From: Clostridiales bacterium
GTDB lineage: Bacteria > Bacillota > Clostridia > Christensenellales > Christensenellaceae
Assembly (NCBI GenBank): GCA_015056045.1
Contig: SVGZ01000006.1
Span: forward strand, 1-64,000
Direction of reading: 5' to 3'
Length of the DNA: 64,000 nt
Both the position numbers and the translations under genes were made by a program. A model generated the notes under the pieces. The model had not been told where the DNA came from and ran no database searches. It worked only from the letters and a program-made list of their open reading frames with translations. This document shows positions 18,060 through 26,304 of the stretch, piece after piece. Each line of letters opens with the position of its first letter. The stretch's first letter is position 1.

Positions 18060-18470
18060 TTATTCATTAACCGTCGCAACCTTGCCCAAAGCCCAGTTTG
18101 TGAGCCAACGGCGGAGGAGCTCTGCGTTCATTTTTTTATTCGGTTCTTCTGTTTCTTCCATCGAAAGGCGTTCCGCTTCGCTCGTGATAACGGCAACCGC
18201 TTTTTCCTGCGTTGTTTCGTCGATCTTTACCAGCTCGATGAGGCAGATCGCTGCCCAGCGGCGGACGAAACCGCTTTCATCATCAAGATATTCCACAAGC
18301 TTCGGAATACGGTCGGGATAATAGCGGTTGATCTCCGATGCGGCGTTGCGCATATCGTCGATCGCGCGGTTATAATCGCCGAAAGAAAAGGGATCGGCAT
18401 AATTCAGCTTTGCAGTCGCAAGTGCATTTTCGCGGAAAGCTTCAACATATAAATCTGCGATATGGGGCAT
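18060..18470 (-). CDS. Hypothetical HEAT-like helical protein
   Basis: Not recognised; 136 residues, all helical. The segment RIPKLVEYLDDESGFVRRWAAICLIEL resembles a HEAT repeat, with the typical D-x-x-x-x-V-R-x-x-A pattern, but only one or two repeats fit. There is no membrane segment or catalytic motif. It is the last gene of a minus-strand run after two tandem esterase-like hydrolases, separated from the second by 9 bp and with AAGGAG before the ATG, so it is probably cotranscribed. It may be a protein-binding accessory. Confidence 0.75.
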   Translation of the reverse strand: MPHIADLYVEAFRENALATAKLNYADPFSFGDYNRAIDDMRNAASEINRYYPDRIPKLVEYLDDESGFVRRWAAICLIELVKIDETTQEKAVAVITSEAERLSMEETEEPNKKMNAELLRRWLTNWALGKVATVNE

Positions 18471-18479
18471 ATAAACTCC

Positions 18480-19451
18480 TTATTTCAAAACGTTTTTGAG
18501 GAATGTGTCGCAAAGAACAGGCCAGATCTTCAGGCTTTCGTTGACTTCTGCATCGGCACTCGGGTAAAGAGAAGCCTTCTGCAGTGCGATCGCTTCCTCG
18601 GGATCGGTAATTTTTTCAATATCAAAAAGTGCGGAACGGAAACTGCCGTCACGATGTTCGATTTCGTGGCGAATTGCCTCTGCATACTGTGCAACGGCAT
18701 CGTCAGAGGGATAGTTTCCTGCTTTCCATTCTTCTGTGGCAAGGCTCTGCCCATGGTGTCCTGTGGCAAAAATATGCAGTTCGTGGAAAATGCCTTTTTC
18801 AGCCAGTGCCCGCTCGAGGATGATGCTGTTTTCCGGCGGAACGTGAATATCGCCGTTTGTGTGCCAGATAAAACATGGCGGCGCATCGGCAGGAATATTT
18901 TTTACTGCGGAGACCCAGTTCATTTCTTCTTCTGTCGGTTCGTCGCCAAAGAGGCATTTTTTCACAGCATCGAATTTCTCTGTGTCAATAACAGGGTAGG
19001 AGAATACGAAAGCATTCGGTTTTGCGGAAATGCCGTCTTCTTTTCCTTCTTCATCTGCATGGCAAAGGAGTGTTGCCGCAATATGACCGCCGCCGGAGAA
19101 TCCGTGAACGACAACTTTTTCCGGATCGATATGGAAGCGTTCGTGTTCTTTTCTGATGAAACGGACGGCTTTTTCAAGATCGTGGAAAGGCTGTTTGCGA
19201 AGTGGTGCAAGCATACCGTTGACGTTCATTGTTGCCGTCAGAACAAAACAATTATAGCCAAGATCACGGAATTTCTGAGCAATCAGGATGCCTTCTGCGG
19301 GTGAGACCGTCAGGTAAGCGCCGCCGGGTACGATGATCATCGCAGGGCGTACGCTTTCATCTTCATTAAGAACGGCCGTCAGCGTCGGAACGAAATTGCC
19401 GGGTGTATTGTATGTGTAATCCTCTTTTTTATATAAAGGAATGATCTGCAT
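18480..19451 (-). CDS. Alpha/beta hydrolase, acetyl esterase-like (copy 2 of tandem pair)
   Basis: Serine hydrolase of 323 residues with no signal peptide, hence cytoplasmic. The oxyanion segment VPGGAYLTV is followed by the nucleophile elbow HGFSGGGH, the acid in HTNGDIHVPP and the catalytic His in ATGHHGQS. This fold and motif set occurs in xylan/oligosaccharide acetyl esterases of the BD-FAE type, so deacetylation of imported oligosaccharides is a reasonable but unproved role. The gene is a paralogue of the one immediately upstream, with the same N-terminus (IIPLYKKEDYTYNTPGNF) and the same C-terminal NESLKIWPVL element. AGGAAT precedes the ATG. Confidence 0.85.
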   Translation of the reverse strand: MQIIPLYKKEDYTYNTPGNFVPTLTAVLNEDESVRPAMIIVPGGAYLTVSPAEGILIAQKFRDLGYNCFVLTATMNVNGMLAPLRKQPFHDLEKAVRFIRKEHERFHIDPEKVVVHGFSGGGHIAATLLCHADEEGKEDGISAKPNAFVFSYPVIDTEKFDAVKKCLFGDEPTEEEMNWVSAVKNIPADAPPCFIWHTNGDIHVPPENSIILERALAEKGIFHELHIFATGHHGQSLATEEWKAGNYPSDDAVAQYAEAIRHEIEHRDGSFRSALFDIEKITDPEEAIALQKASLYPSADAEVNESLKIWPVLCDTFLKNVLK

Positions 19452-19460
19452 ATTCCTGCC

Positions 19461-20444
19461 TCATTTCTTCATGTAAAGGCGTTTTAAGAAGTTGTCCGCA
19501 AGGATCGGCCAGATCTGCAGGCTTTCGTTGACCTGTGCATCGGGACCGGGCATGACATTTTTCGCAAAAAGCGCAGCGCCTTCTTTTGCGTCTTTGATGT
19601 CTTCCATTTTGAAGGGAAGATTTTCACCGTAGCCTTCGTGATGCTCAAGCTCATAGGCGATCATCGCTTCATACTGTGCCATGACATCTTCATAGTAGTA
19701 ATTGCCGTCTTTCCAGAACTGTGTGGCAAGGCTCTGCCCATGGTGACCTGTCGCAAAAATGTGCATTTCACGCATGATATTCTTTTCCGCCAATGCACGC
19801 TCAAAGAGCAGGCTGTTTTCCGGCGGAACGAGTGTATCTTCAAAAGTATGCCAGAGGAAGCAAGGGCAGGTATTTTCATCGATCTGTGTTTCAAGGCTTG
19901 CCCACTGCATGAGCTCATCGGTCGGGTTTTTGCCGATCAGATTGTCAAAAGAACCTCTGTGTGCAAAATCGCCTGCGGAAATAACGGGGTAGGAAAGGAT
20001 CGCTGCATTCGGTCTTGCGGAAACACCGTCGGGAATGCCATCTTCATCGGCGTGAACAGCCATGCTTCCGGCTAAATGACCGCCTGCGGAAAAACCAACA
20101 ACACTGACACGATCGGGATCGATCTTAAATCTTTCGGGTTCGCTTCTGAGGAGCCTGATCGCGCGCGAAATATCGGCAATCGGCTGGCGCATAAGCGGAT
20201 CCAGTTTATCGTCAACACGGACCGTATAAGTAACGACAAAAGCATTATAGCCAAGGTCGCGGAATTTTTCTGCGATAAGAACGGCTTCTGTCGGCGAAAC
20301 AACGCCGTAACCGCCGCCGGGAATAACGACCATTGCCGGGCGGATCTTTTCGTCGTCGTGCATATAAAGCGTCATCTGCGGGATAAAGTCACCGGGTGTT
20401 TTGTAGGGATATTCCTCTTTGCTGTAAAGCCTGATGATCTCCAT
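19461..20444 (-). CDS. Alpha/beta hydrolase, acetyl esterase-like (copy 1 of tandem pair)
   Basis: Serine hydrolase of 327 residues, closely related to the next gene downstream. Visible elements are VIPGGGYGVVSP (oxyanion loop), VGFSAGGH (nucleophile Ser), HTFEDTLVPPENS (Asp) and FATGHHGQS (His). It probably removes acetyl groups from carbohydrate substrates, as inferred from the fold. The start is the ATG at 20444, preceded by GAAAGGAAG; the ORF-track start five codons earlier lacks a site. The pair probably arose by tandem duplication and shares an operon with a zinc-ribbon membrane protein upstream and a HEAT-like protein downstream. Confidence 0.85.
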   Translation of the reverse strand: MEIIRLYSKEEYPYKTPGDFIPQMTLYMHDDEKIRPAMVVIPGGGYGVVSPTEAVLIAEKFRDLGYNAFVVTYTVRVDDKLDPLMRQPIADISRAIRLLRSEPERFKIDPDRVSVVGFSAGGHLAGSMAVHADEDGIPDGVSARPNAAILSYPVISAGDFAHRGSFDNLIGKNPTDELMQWASLETQIDENTCPCFLWHTFEDTLVPPENSLLFERALAEKNIMREMHIFATGHHGQSLATQFWKDGNYYYEDVMAQYEAMIAYELEHHEGYGENLPFKMEDIKDAKEGAALFAKNVMPGPDAQVNESLQIWPILADNFLKRLYMKK

Positions 20445-20468
20445 AATTCTTCCTTTCAAAAACAGGGT

Positions 20469-20870
20469 TCAAGATTTGCGGATAAACTTTTCGCGGCATT
20501 CGGGGCAGGTGATATTCACTTTGCCGATGCCCTTGGGAACGCGAAGCATTTTGTTGCATTTGGGACAGCGGAAATATTTGTGTGTCTTTCTTTCGCTGAA
20601 CCTCTTCTTTGTTATTTTAAACCAATTTTTGACAGGATTCCATACTTTTAGAAATTTCATGTTTTCGGCAACACGCGGCGCATGCTTTCGCGATAATATG
20701 CGGAAGAATCCATAGGCAAGAATCGCAAAACCGATAAGTTCAACGATCATTGCCGCAGCACCGGGCAGGAAACCCGAAATAAACGTCGTGAGCAAGGCAA
20801 GCAGCATCAGCGCCATGGAAAATTCATCAACGCCGTGTCTTCCCATTAAAAATCTTTGCAGCCAGTTCAT
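20469..20870 (-). CDS. Small membrane protein with C-terminal zinc ribbon
   Basis: Protein of 133 residues. Two hydrophobic segments between about residues 18 and 60 are followed by a basic linker and a C-terminal zinc ribbon CPKC...CPEC near residues 101-126. Both termini are probably cytoplasmic, placing the ribbon inside the cell. Function is not known; such ribbons often bind nucleic acid or protein. It is the first gene of the minus-strand run leading to the two hydrolases (24-bp gap), with AAGGAG before the ATG and TATAAT about 40 bp upstream. Confidence 0.8.
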   Translation of the reverse strand: MNWLQRFLMGRHGVDEFSMALMLLALLTTFISGFLPGAAAMIVELIGFAILAYGFFRILSRKHAPRVAENMKFLKVWNPVKNWFKITKKRFSERKTHKYFRCPKCNKMLRVPKGIGKVNITCPECREKFIRKS

Positions 20871-20907
20871 ATAGTAACTCCTTAGGATAATTTTTCATTT
20901 CAATAAT

Positions 20908-20913
20908 ATTATA
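20908..20913 (-). promoter_or_regulatory. -10 box of the zinc-ribbon/hydrolase operon
   Basis: TATAAT on the minus strand about 38 bp before the start codon. No convincing -35 element is visible at the proper distance. Confidence 0.4.
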
Positions 20914-20973
20914 GCGCAGAAATATGAACTGTGTATGAAAGTTTTTTAAGATAAAGTATTTTTTATGCGAAGA

Positions 20974-21003
20974 TTGACAGCATTGGCATAAACACTTTAC
21001 AAT
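20974..21003 (+). promoter_or_regulatory. Predicted promoter of the secreted protein gene
   Basis: TTGACA, an 18-bp spacer and TACAAT, 35 bp before the ATG at 21038. Confidence 0.6.
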
Positions 21004-21037
21004 AAAACCAGATTCAGCAGATTTACAGGATGATTTT

Positions 21038-22393
21038 ATGAAAAGGGTTTTATCTTTTATACTTGCTTTGGGGATGGTGTTTTTAACTGCGGCAAATGTA
21101 CCCGAAGAAGAAAAAACGATAGAAGAAATAATGGCGCAAATGACTGCGGATGAAATCGTTAGTATCAGCGGAGTAGGCAACCCACAGGATGCTTTGGCTG
21201 AAGTTTATCCCTATGGGATGGATAATACAACTGAGTTTTCTGAACTTCCTTTTTCTTCCTATCCGCTTTCTGTATTGCAGGATTATTTTGAACAAAACCT
21301 GACAAGATATGAAGAATTTGCATTTTGCGGCAAGGAAAGCTATGACTGCTTTATTAAAAGGTCTTTTTCAGAGATAAACAAGTGTTTTCCTGTCCAATTT
21401 GTCCGGCAAGCCAAAAATCCTTATCATTGTTATACGATCTATCAAGTGGATGAAGGCGGCTATTATTACGTCTTCTTCAAAGAAGAACACTATAATTTCA
21501 GGGAAAAAGATACGCAGTATGCACATTTGTACGCGTATCAAACGATGTATCTGCATGATGATCTGCCTCAGTTATCGGATTTTTTTGTAAAAGATATCCG
21601 GACATTGGCGGATGTTGAAGAAAAAGCAGACCTGAACGGAGAGTTTCGCTGCGGTTTGCATCAGGTCGAAGATGGAAAAGCTATCCTTCGCATATATTCG
21701 TTTCATGACCTTGGAAATGGTGCAAAAATATCTGTTGCCTATCGGCCAAAAGAAATCGAAGTCGAACCTGATGAAAATGGGTATTTCGGATATCAAACAG
21801 AAAAAACACATTCGAAAGAGGATTTTGTCATTGATCATATCAGTTTTCTTTCGGATGGAGCGCTTGCTGAACTGCCGAAAAAGGATATTGCAGCCGATAT
21901 TTTAGATGATCTTACCACATTACAGGAACTTCGTGTTGGTACAAAACTGAGTGATCTTAAATATATAGAAAACGATGTCTATCTGAAAAAAGTTTCCTCC
22001 AAAGAAAGCGATTTTGGAACTGTGCTTTTTGCTGCAGAGTATAACGACAGGGATGAAGGGAGTTCTTATCAGTTTATCTATGCGGCAGATCCGCTGAAAA
22101 ATCATGCCGTTACAGATGTGTTGATCATAAAAAACAACACGGAGGTCATACATAGCGAAGGTCATCTTCCCGTTATCGATCCGAATGCTTTGACTCATGT
22201 AATTGGTAAAAACACGCAAACTGTCCTTACGGATATTGGCGAAGAAAATGTATTCTACAAACAAAAAATGACGTCATCCATAGACGGAGGTGAAGTAACA
22301 AGTTATTTTTTCTATGCAAAATCGGGCTGTGTTTATGAAATGGTTGAAAAAAATGGGAGTATTGTGCGTTTATATGAGTATTCTTTAGTGTAA
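21038..22393 (+). CDS. Secreted hypothetical protein
   Basis: Not recognised; 451 residues. The N-terminus MKRVLSFILALGMVFLTAAN is a signal peptide with probable cleavage after TAA or AAN; there is no lipobox Cys. The mature part is acidic and beta-rich, with many Tyr and Phe residues and no obvious catalytic motif. Base composition is more AT-rich than the housekeeping genes nearby. It is a single gene with its own promoter and terminator, divergent from the hydrolase operon. It could be a substrate-binding or surface protein. Confidence 0.75.
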   Translation: MKRVLSFILALGMVFLTAANVPEEEKTIEEIMAQMTADEIVSISGVGNPQDALAEVYPYGMDNTTEFSELPFSSYPLSVLQDYFEQNLTRYEEFAFCGKESYDCFIKRSFSEINKCFPVQFVRQAKNPYHCYTIYQVDEGGYYYVFFKEEHYNFREKDTQYAHLYAYQTMYLHDDLPQLSDFFVKDIRTLADVEEKADLNGEFRCGLHQVEDGKAILRIYSFHDLGNGAKISVAYRPKEIEVEPDENGYFGYQTEKTHSKEDFVIDHISFLSDGALAELPKKDIAADILDDLTTLQELRVGTKLSDLKYIENDVYLKKVSSKESDFGTVLFAAEYNDRDEGSSYQFIYAADPLKNHAVTDVLIIKNNTEVIHSEGHLPVIDPNALTHVIGKNTQTVLTDIGEENVFYKQKMTSSIDGGEVTSYFFYAKSGCVYEMVEKNGSIVRLYEYSLV

Positions 22394-22395
22394 TT

Positions 22396-22422
22396 AAGCG
22401 AAGCAATAAGCTTCGCTTTTTC
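22396..22422 (+). terminator. Rho-independent terminator
   Basis: AGCGAAGC, loop AATAA, GCTTCGCT then TTTT, directly after the stop at 22393. Confidence 0.85.
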
Positions 22423-22477
22423 ATATTTCACCTTTATTCCGCATAAAATGCCCCGAAGTAAATTTTCGGAGGACTCC

Positions 22478-24073
22478 TTGAAAAAGAATTTTCTATCGGG
22501 TGCATTGCTGCTCGTTTTTGCCGGTGTCTTGTCAAAACTCATCGGCGCTTTTTACCGCATACCGCTTGGCAATATGATCGGTGCGGAAGGTATGGCTTAT
22601 TATCAGGCGGCATATCCTGTTTATGCGCTCCTGCTCGTGCTTTCAACATCCGGTCTGCCAACGGCCGTTTCAAGGCTTGTTTCCGAGCGTATCGCAAAAG
22701 GTGAAGCTGCCGCTGCCAAAAAGCTTTTTCTTGTCGCACTTTTTTTGCTGTTTGTTCTGGGAATGCTGTTTTGTGCGGTTCTTTTTCTTTTTGCGCCAAA
22801 AATCTCGCAGCTCATCGGTATGGAAAATGCCGTTTACCCGATGCTGACGATCGCACCATCACTGCTTTTTGCTTCTATGGTCGCAGCTTTCCGTGGATAT
22901 TTTCAGGGCCTTCTCAATATGATCCCGACGGCGGTTTCTCAGCTTGTTGAGCAAAGCGTCAAGCTCATCACAGGGCTCTTTTTTGCAAAGAAATTCCTGC
23001 CTTATGGGGCTGCCTTTGCCGCAGCAGGTGCAACTCTTGGCGTGACGATCAGCGAATTTTCCGCATTTCTTGTCGTTGCGGGAAAATACATTTTTACCAA
23101 AAAAGAAAAGATGACGGAAAGAAACACCGAAAGTAAACGCAGTCTTTTGCATGAAATATTGCGTGTTTCCGTTCCTATAACGATCGGTTCCTGCGTGATG
23201 CCTATCGTTTCTTCGCTCGATTCTTTTGTCGTGACGAATGCGCTTCTTGCCAATGGAGAATCCGCATCAAGGGCAGCTTCGCTTTTCGGGCTGCTTTCGG
23301 GTTTTGCCGTTCCCGTTGCCAATATGCCGGGTATTCTCACGTCTTCGCTTGCAGCAGCCGTTGTGCCGGCATTGACGGCTTCTTCCGTTGGAAATCACAA
23401 AAATCATGCGGAAAAACAGGCGAAACTCTGTATAAAGATCGGTATCTTTTTCGGGCTTCCTGCGGCTTTCGGCTGCTATTTTTTAAGTCAGCCAATATTG
23501 ACGATGATGTATCCGCGTCTTTCTGCAGAAGAGCTTGAAATTGCATCGGGTTTGCTCAAAATGCTTTCACCTTCTATCCTTTCGCTTTCGATTTTTCAGA
23601 CGCTGACGGGCGTTTTGCAGGGTTTCGGGGAAATGCTCACGCCGATCAAAGGTCTTGTCATCGGTGCTGTTGTCAAGCTTTCTCTCTCTTGGTTCATGAT
23701 CCGCCGTATCGGGATCTATGGTGCGGCTTTCGGGACTTCTGCCTGTTATCTTGCCGCGGCTTTTTATGCCGGGATCAAAACGATCCGACTGCTGCAAATC
23801 AAACAGGGATACCTGCATCATTTCTTCCTGCCGCTTTTATCCGCATGGTTTATGGGGCTTTTTGCTTCTGTGATCGCAAAACTGATCGAAAACCCGTTTG
23901 CATCCGTTTTTGTTTCCGTGTTGGCAGCTGCGGTTATTTATGCTATACTTTTATTTGCGACGGGAAGCCTCAGGCTTTCGGAGATCAGAAAAGGAGCAGG
24001 AACAGATGACAAAGCTTTTGGCAGCCGGAATGGGCACAGGCAGACACGAAACGCTTACACTTGGCGTACTTGA
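22478..24073 (+). CDS. spoVB: SpoVB-type polysaccharide/lipid II flippase family protein
   Basis: Multi-pass membrane protein of 531 residues from the MOP (MATE/MurJ/SpoVB) superfamily, which flips lipid-linked precursors. The N-terminal GVLSKLIGAFYRIPLGNMIG and YQAAYPVYALLLVLSTSGLPTA are characteristic of SpoVB/YabM. The TTG at 22478 is preceded by TTCGGAGGA; the ORF-track ATG at 22448 has no ribosome binding site. The gene precedes a YabN-like mazG, as in Bacillus, which supports the SpoVB assignment, although a vegetative role cannot be excluded. The last 22 codons overlap mazG in another frame, giving an atypical hydrophilic tail. Confidence 0.85.
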   Translation: MKKNFLSGALLLVFAGVLSKLIGAFYRIPLGNMIGAEGMAYYQAAYPVYALLLVLSTSGLPTAVSRLVSERIAKGEAAAAKKLFLVALFLLFVLGMLFCAVLFLFAPKISQLIGMENAVYPMLTIAPSLLFASMVAAFRGYFQGLLNMIPTAVSQLVEQSVKLITGLFFAKKFLPYGAAFAAAGATLGVTISEFSAFLVVAGKYIFTKKEKMTERNTESKRSLLHEILRVSVPITIGSCVMPIVSSLDSFVVTNALLANGESASRAASLFGLLSGFAVPVANMPGILTSSLAAAVVPALTASSVGNHKNHAEKQAKLCIKIGIFFGLPAAFGCYFLSQPILTMMYPRLSAEELEIASGLLKMLSPSILSLSIFQTLTGVLQGFGEMLTPIKGLVIGAVVKLSLSWFMIRRIGIYGAAFGTSACYLAAAFYAGIKTIRLLQIKQGYLHHFFLPLLSAWFMGLFASVIAKLIENPFASVFVSVLAAAVIYAILLFATGSLRLSEIRKGAGTDDKAFGSRNGHRQTRNAYTWRT

Positions 24074-25292
24074 AGCCGCAAAACAGGCAGAAAGACTTGT
24101 TTTACAGACGGGTAACGTGGAAACAGCGGAGTATTTGTCCGAAATAGGGTTGTCTTTTGAAACGCTCGATGCACTTTATGACGAAAGCGAAGATTTTGAC
24201 GATTTCAACGAAAAAGCAGCGGCATTTCTGCTTTTAAAAGATGCGGTTTTCCTTACCTTGGGTCAGCCTTCGGATAATGAAGCGCTTCGCCTTGCTGTGG
24301 AAATCGATCCTTCTCTTGAACTTACGGTCATGGGTGGTCTTTCCGTTGAAAGTGAAGCGGCTGCTTTGGCAAAAATGAAAATGAACGCCGGTATGCGCTT
24401 ATACGATGCGGAAGAATTCTTAAATACCCGTTTTCAGGCAAACGATGCGATCCTGATCTCTGCGATCGATGATGCCTATACGGCTTCGGAGGTCATCTTA
24501 AAGCTCAAGCGCTGGTATAAACCGGAAACAGAGGTCGCGGTCATTAACGGCTCTAAATGCCGCTATATGCCGCTTGAAGAGGCTGAAAATGCCTTTTCCT
24601 ACGGCTATAACTGCTGCCTTGCGATCGATAAAAAGACGCTCTATGATAAGGAATGCTTCTCTTATGAAGATTTGAAACAGGTGCTCATCATGCTCCGTGA
24701 TGATTTTGATGGCTGCCCCTGGGATCGTGAACAGACGCATGAAAGCTTAAGACGTTACCTGATCGAAGAAGCTTTTGAAGCATCCGAAGCAATCGACCGT
24801 GACGATATGTTTGCGCTTTCCGATGAGCTTGGCGATGTCCTTCTGCAGATCATGTTCCATGCACAGATAGCCGATGAAATGCAGGATTTCGATGAATACG
24901 ACATCTGTACGGAGATCTGCAAAAAAATGATGCACCGTCATCCGCATATTTTCCTTGGCAGCAGCGGAGAAGGCTTTGCACCCGAAAACTGGGAAGAGAT
25001 CAAAAAGAAAGAAAAAAATATCCATTCTCTTGCGGAAGCACTCGAGGATATCCCGAAAGCGATGGACGTCCTTCTTCGTGCGGAAAAGCTCATCACACGT
25101 TCAGCAAAATACGGGAAAGAATTTGCTTATCTGACGGAAGCATTTATGACCTGCAAAACAGAAGAAGAAGCAGGAAATATGCTCATGGGTGCTGTTTATG
25201 CGCTCATAAAAAACGGCTTTTGTGCAGAGGCTTCGCTGGCATCTGCCTGCGGTCGCTACCTTGAATCGGTCAAAAATGAAAAAAACGAATAG
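24006..25292 (+). CDS. mazG: Two-domain MazG nucleoside triphosphate pyrophosphohydrolase (YabN-like)
   Basis: Cytoplasmic protein of 428 residues: an N-terminal tetrapyrrole-methylase-like domain (about residues 1-220, starting MTKLLAAGMGTG) and a C-terminal MazG domain. The MazG core is DGCPWDREQTHESLRRYLIEE followed by ALSDELGDVLLQIMFHAQIA, with the Mg-binding acidic residues. It hydrolyses NTPs to NMP and PPi and probably cleans aberrant nucleotides. AAAGGAG precedes ATG 24006; the ORF-track start at 23898 lies inside spoVB. The 68-bp overlap with spoVB indicates coupled translation. Confidence 0.93.
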   Translation: MTKLLAAGMGTGRHETLTLGVLEAAKQAERLVLQTGNVETAEYLSEIGLSFETLDALYDESEDFDDFNEKAAAFLLLKDAVFLTLGQPSDNEALRLAVEIDPSLELTVMGGLSVESEAAALAKMKMNAGMRLYDAEEFLNTRFQANDAILISAIDDAYTASEVILKLKRWYKPETEVAVINGSKCRYMPLEEAENAFSYGYNCCLAIDKKTLYDKECFSYEDLKQVLIMLRDDFDGCPWDREQTHESLRRYLIEEAFEASEAIDRDDMFALSDELGDVLLQIMFHAQIADEMQDFDEYDICTEICKKMMHRHPHIFLGSSGEGFAPENWEEIKKKEKNIHSLAEALEDIPKAMDVLLRAEKLITRSAKYGKEFAYLTEAFMTCKTEEEAGNMLMGAVYALIKNGFCAEASLASACGRYLESVKNEKNE

Positions 25293-25351
25293 CTTTTCAC
25301 AAAAAGTTGCATATTATTCTTCAAAAAGAGCAGGAACTTTCAATAAGGGTA

Positions 25352-25381
25352 TTGCATAATAGACCATTTTAGTAGTAAAAT
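25352..25381 (+). promoter_or_regulatory. Predicted promoter of the HU gene
   Basis: TTGCAT, an 18-bp spacer and TAAAAT, leaving a 70-nt leader before the HU start. The leader has a small hairpin, TTCGCC-GGAA-GGTGAA. Confidence 0.5.
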
Positions 25382-25453
25382 AGCTATCGGGTTCGCCGGA
25401 AGGTGAATTCAATTTGCAAAAATATGACATGTTTTTTTATAAGGAGTTAACAA

Positions 25454-25726
25454 ATGAAAAAAGCAGAACTGATCACGGCAATGGCAGAAAAAGCCGGCCT
25501 TTCCAAAAAAGATGCAGAAAAAGCACTGGTTGCATTCATCGATACAGTAACAGCTGAACTTCAGTCCGGTGAAAAAGTTCAGATCGTCGGCTTCGGCACA
25601 TTCGAAGCTCGCAAGAGAAATGCAAGAAAAGGCAACAACCCGCTCACAAGAGAGCCGATCGAAATCGCAGCTACAACAGTTCCCGCTTTCAAAGCCGGCA
25701 GAGGCCTTAAGGACGCTCTGAAATAA
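25454..25726 (+). CDS. hup: HU family DNA-binding protein
   Basis: Nucleoid protein of 90 residues that bends and compacts DNA as a dimer. The sequence is canonical: MKKAELITAMAEKAGLSKKD, then VQIVGFGTFEARKRNARKGN and the DNA-binding arm NPLTREPIEI, ending PAFKAGRGLKDAL. AAGGAG lies 7 nt before the ATG. Codon use is biased toward frequent codons, consistent with high expression. It follows spoVB-mazG, an arrangement familiar in Clostridia, but has its own promoter and terminator. Confidence 0.97.
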   Translation: MKKAELITAMAEKAGLSKKDAEKALVAFIDTVTAELQSGEKVQIVGFGTFEARKRNARKGNNPLTREPIEIAATTVPAFKAGRGLKDALK

Positions 25727-25737
25727 GAATAAATGAT

Positions 25738-25786
25738 AAAAAAGGGCTCAGCCGGCCAGTGAATCATGACCGACCGGGTCCTTTTT
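25738..25786 (+). terminator. Terminator after hup
   Basis: A long imperfect stem between AAAAAGGGCTC-AGCCGG and CCGACCGGGTCCTTTTT, with G-U pairs and two mismatches, then a T-run. Confidence 0.65.
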
Positions 25787-25858
25787 CATAAAAAAGCCTT
25801 TTCATCCCGATTTTTCGTGTAAAATAATGTCCGAATTGTGAAGCTTTCGGCATATAAC

Positions 25859-25887
25859 TTGAAATGGACGCAAAAAAGATATAAAAT
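25859..25887 (+). promoter_or_regulatory. Predicted promoter of the yloU-fakA operon
   Basis: TTGAAA, 17-bp spacer, TAAAAT, 33 bp before the ATG at 25921. Confidence 0.6.
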
Positions 25888-25920
25888 ATAAGTAACAATT
25901 ATTTTGGGAGGTTATGTTCC

Positions 25921-26277
25921 ATGGGTGCTATTTTGGAAAATGATAATGGCAAGATCACCTTTACGGATGAATATATCAGCAATATCGCCGGCCTTTCCGC
26001 AATGGAATGCTACGGCGTCGTCGGTATGACGGCCATAACCGCTAGAGAAGGCATCAATGAGATCTTAAAGAGAGAAGACTTCAGAAAGGGCGTTCGCATC
26101 ACGACAGATGAAACGCGCCAGCTTGCGATCCAGCTCAACATCGTCGTTGAATATGGTACCTCTCTTGCTGTGATCGGAAAGAGTATTATCGAAACCGTCA
26201 GATACAATGTCGAAAACGCAACAGGCCTTGTTGTGAGAGATATTGAAGTTGTCATCAGCGGGATCAGAGTGCATTAA
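25921..26277 (+). CDS. Asp23/Gls24 family protein (YloU-like)
   Basis: Small protein of 118 residues in the Asp23/Gls24 envelope-stress family. Segments GKITFTDEYISNIAGLSAMECYG and LNIVVEYGTSLAVIGKSIIETVRYNVENATGL are diagnostic, as is the ending VVISGIRV. Members associate with the membrane or interact with cell-envelope functions; no enzymatic role is known. GGGAGG lies 9 nt upstream of ATG 25921. It precedes fakA by 27 bp, the same order as yloU-yloV in Bacillus. Confidence 0.93.
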   Translation: MGAILENDNGKITFTDEYISNIAGLSAMECYGVVGMTAITAREGINEILKREDFRKGVRITTDETRQLAIQLNIVVEYGTSLAVIGKSIIETVRYNVENATGLVVRDIEVVISGIRVH

Positions 26278-26304
26278 ACCGCGATTTGGAAGGAGACCAG
26301 TATT

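Noticed and set aside
20827-21180. 117-aa minus-strand ORF across the 20.9 kb intergenic region
   Set aside because: It covers the promoters of two divergent genes, overlaps both starts and has no ribosome binding site.
22478-24073. Frameshift in spoVB at the mazG overlap
   Set aside because: The membrane core is full length and uninterrupted; only the last 20-25 residues are unusual, so I treat it as an overlap.
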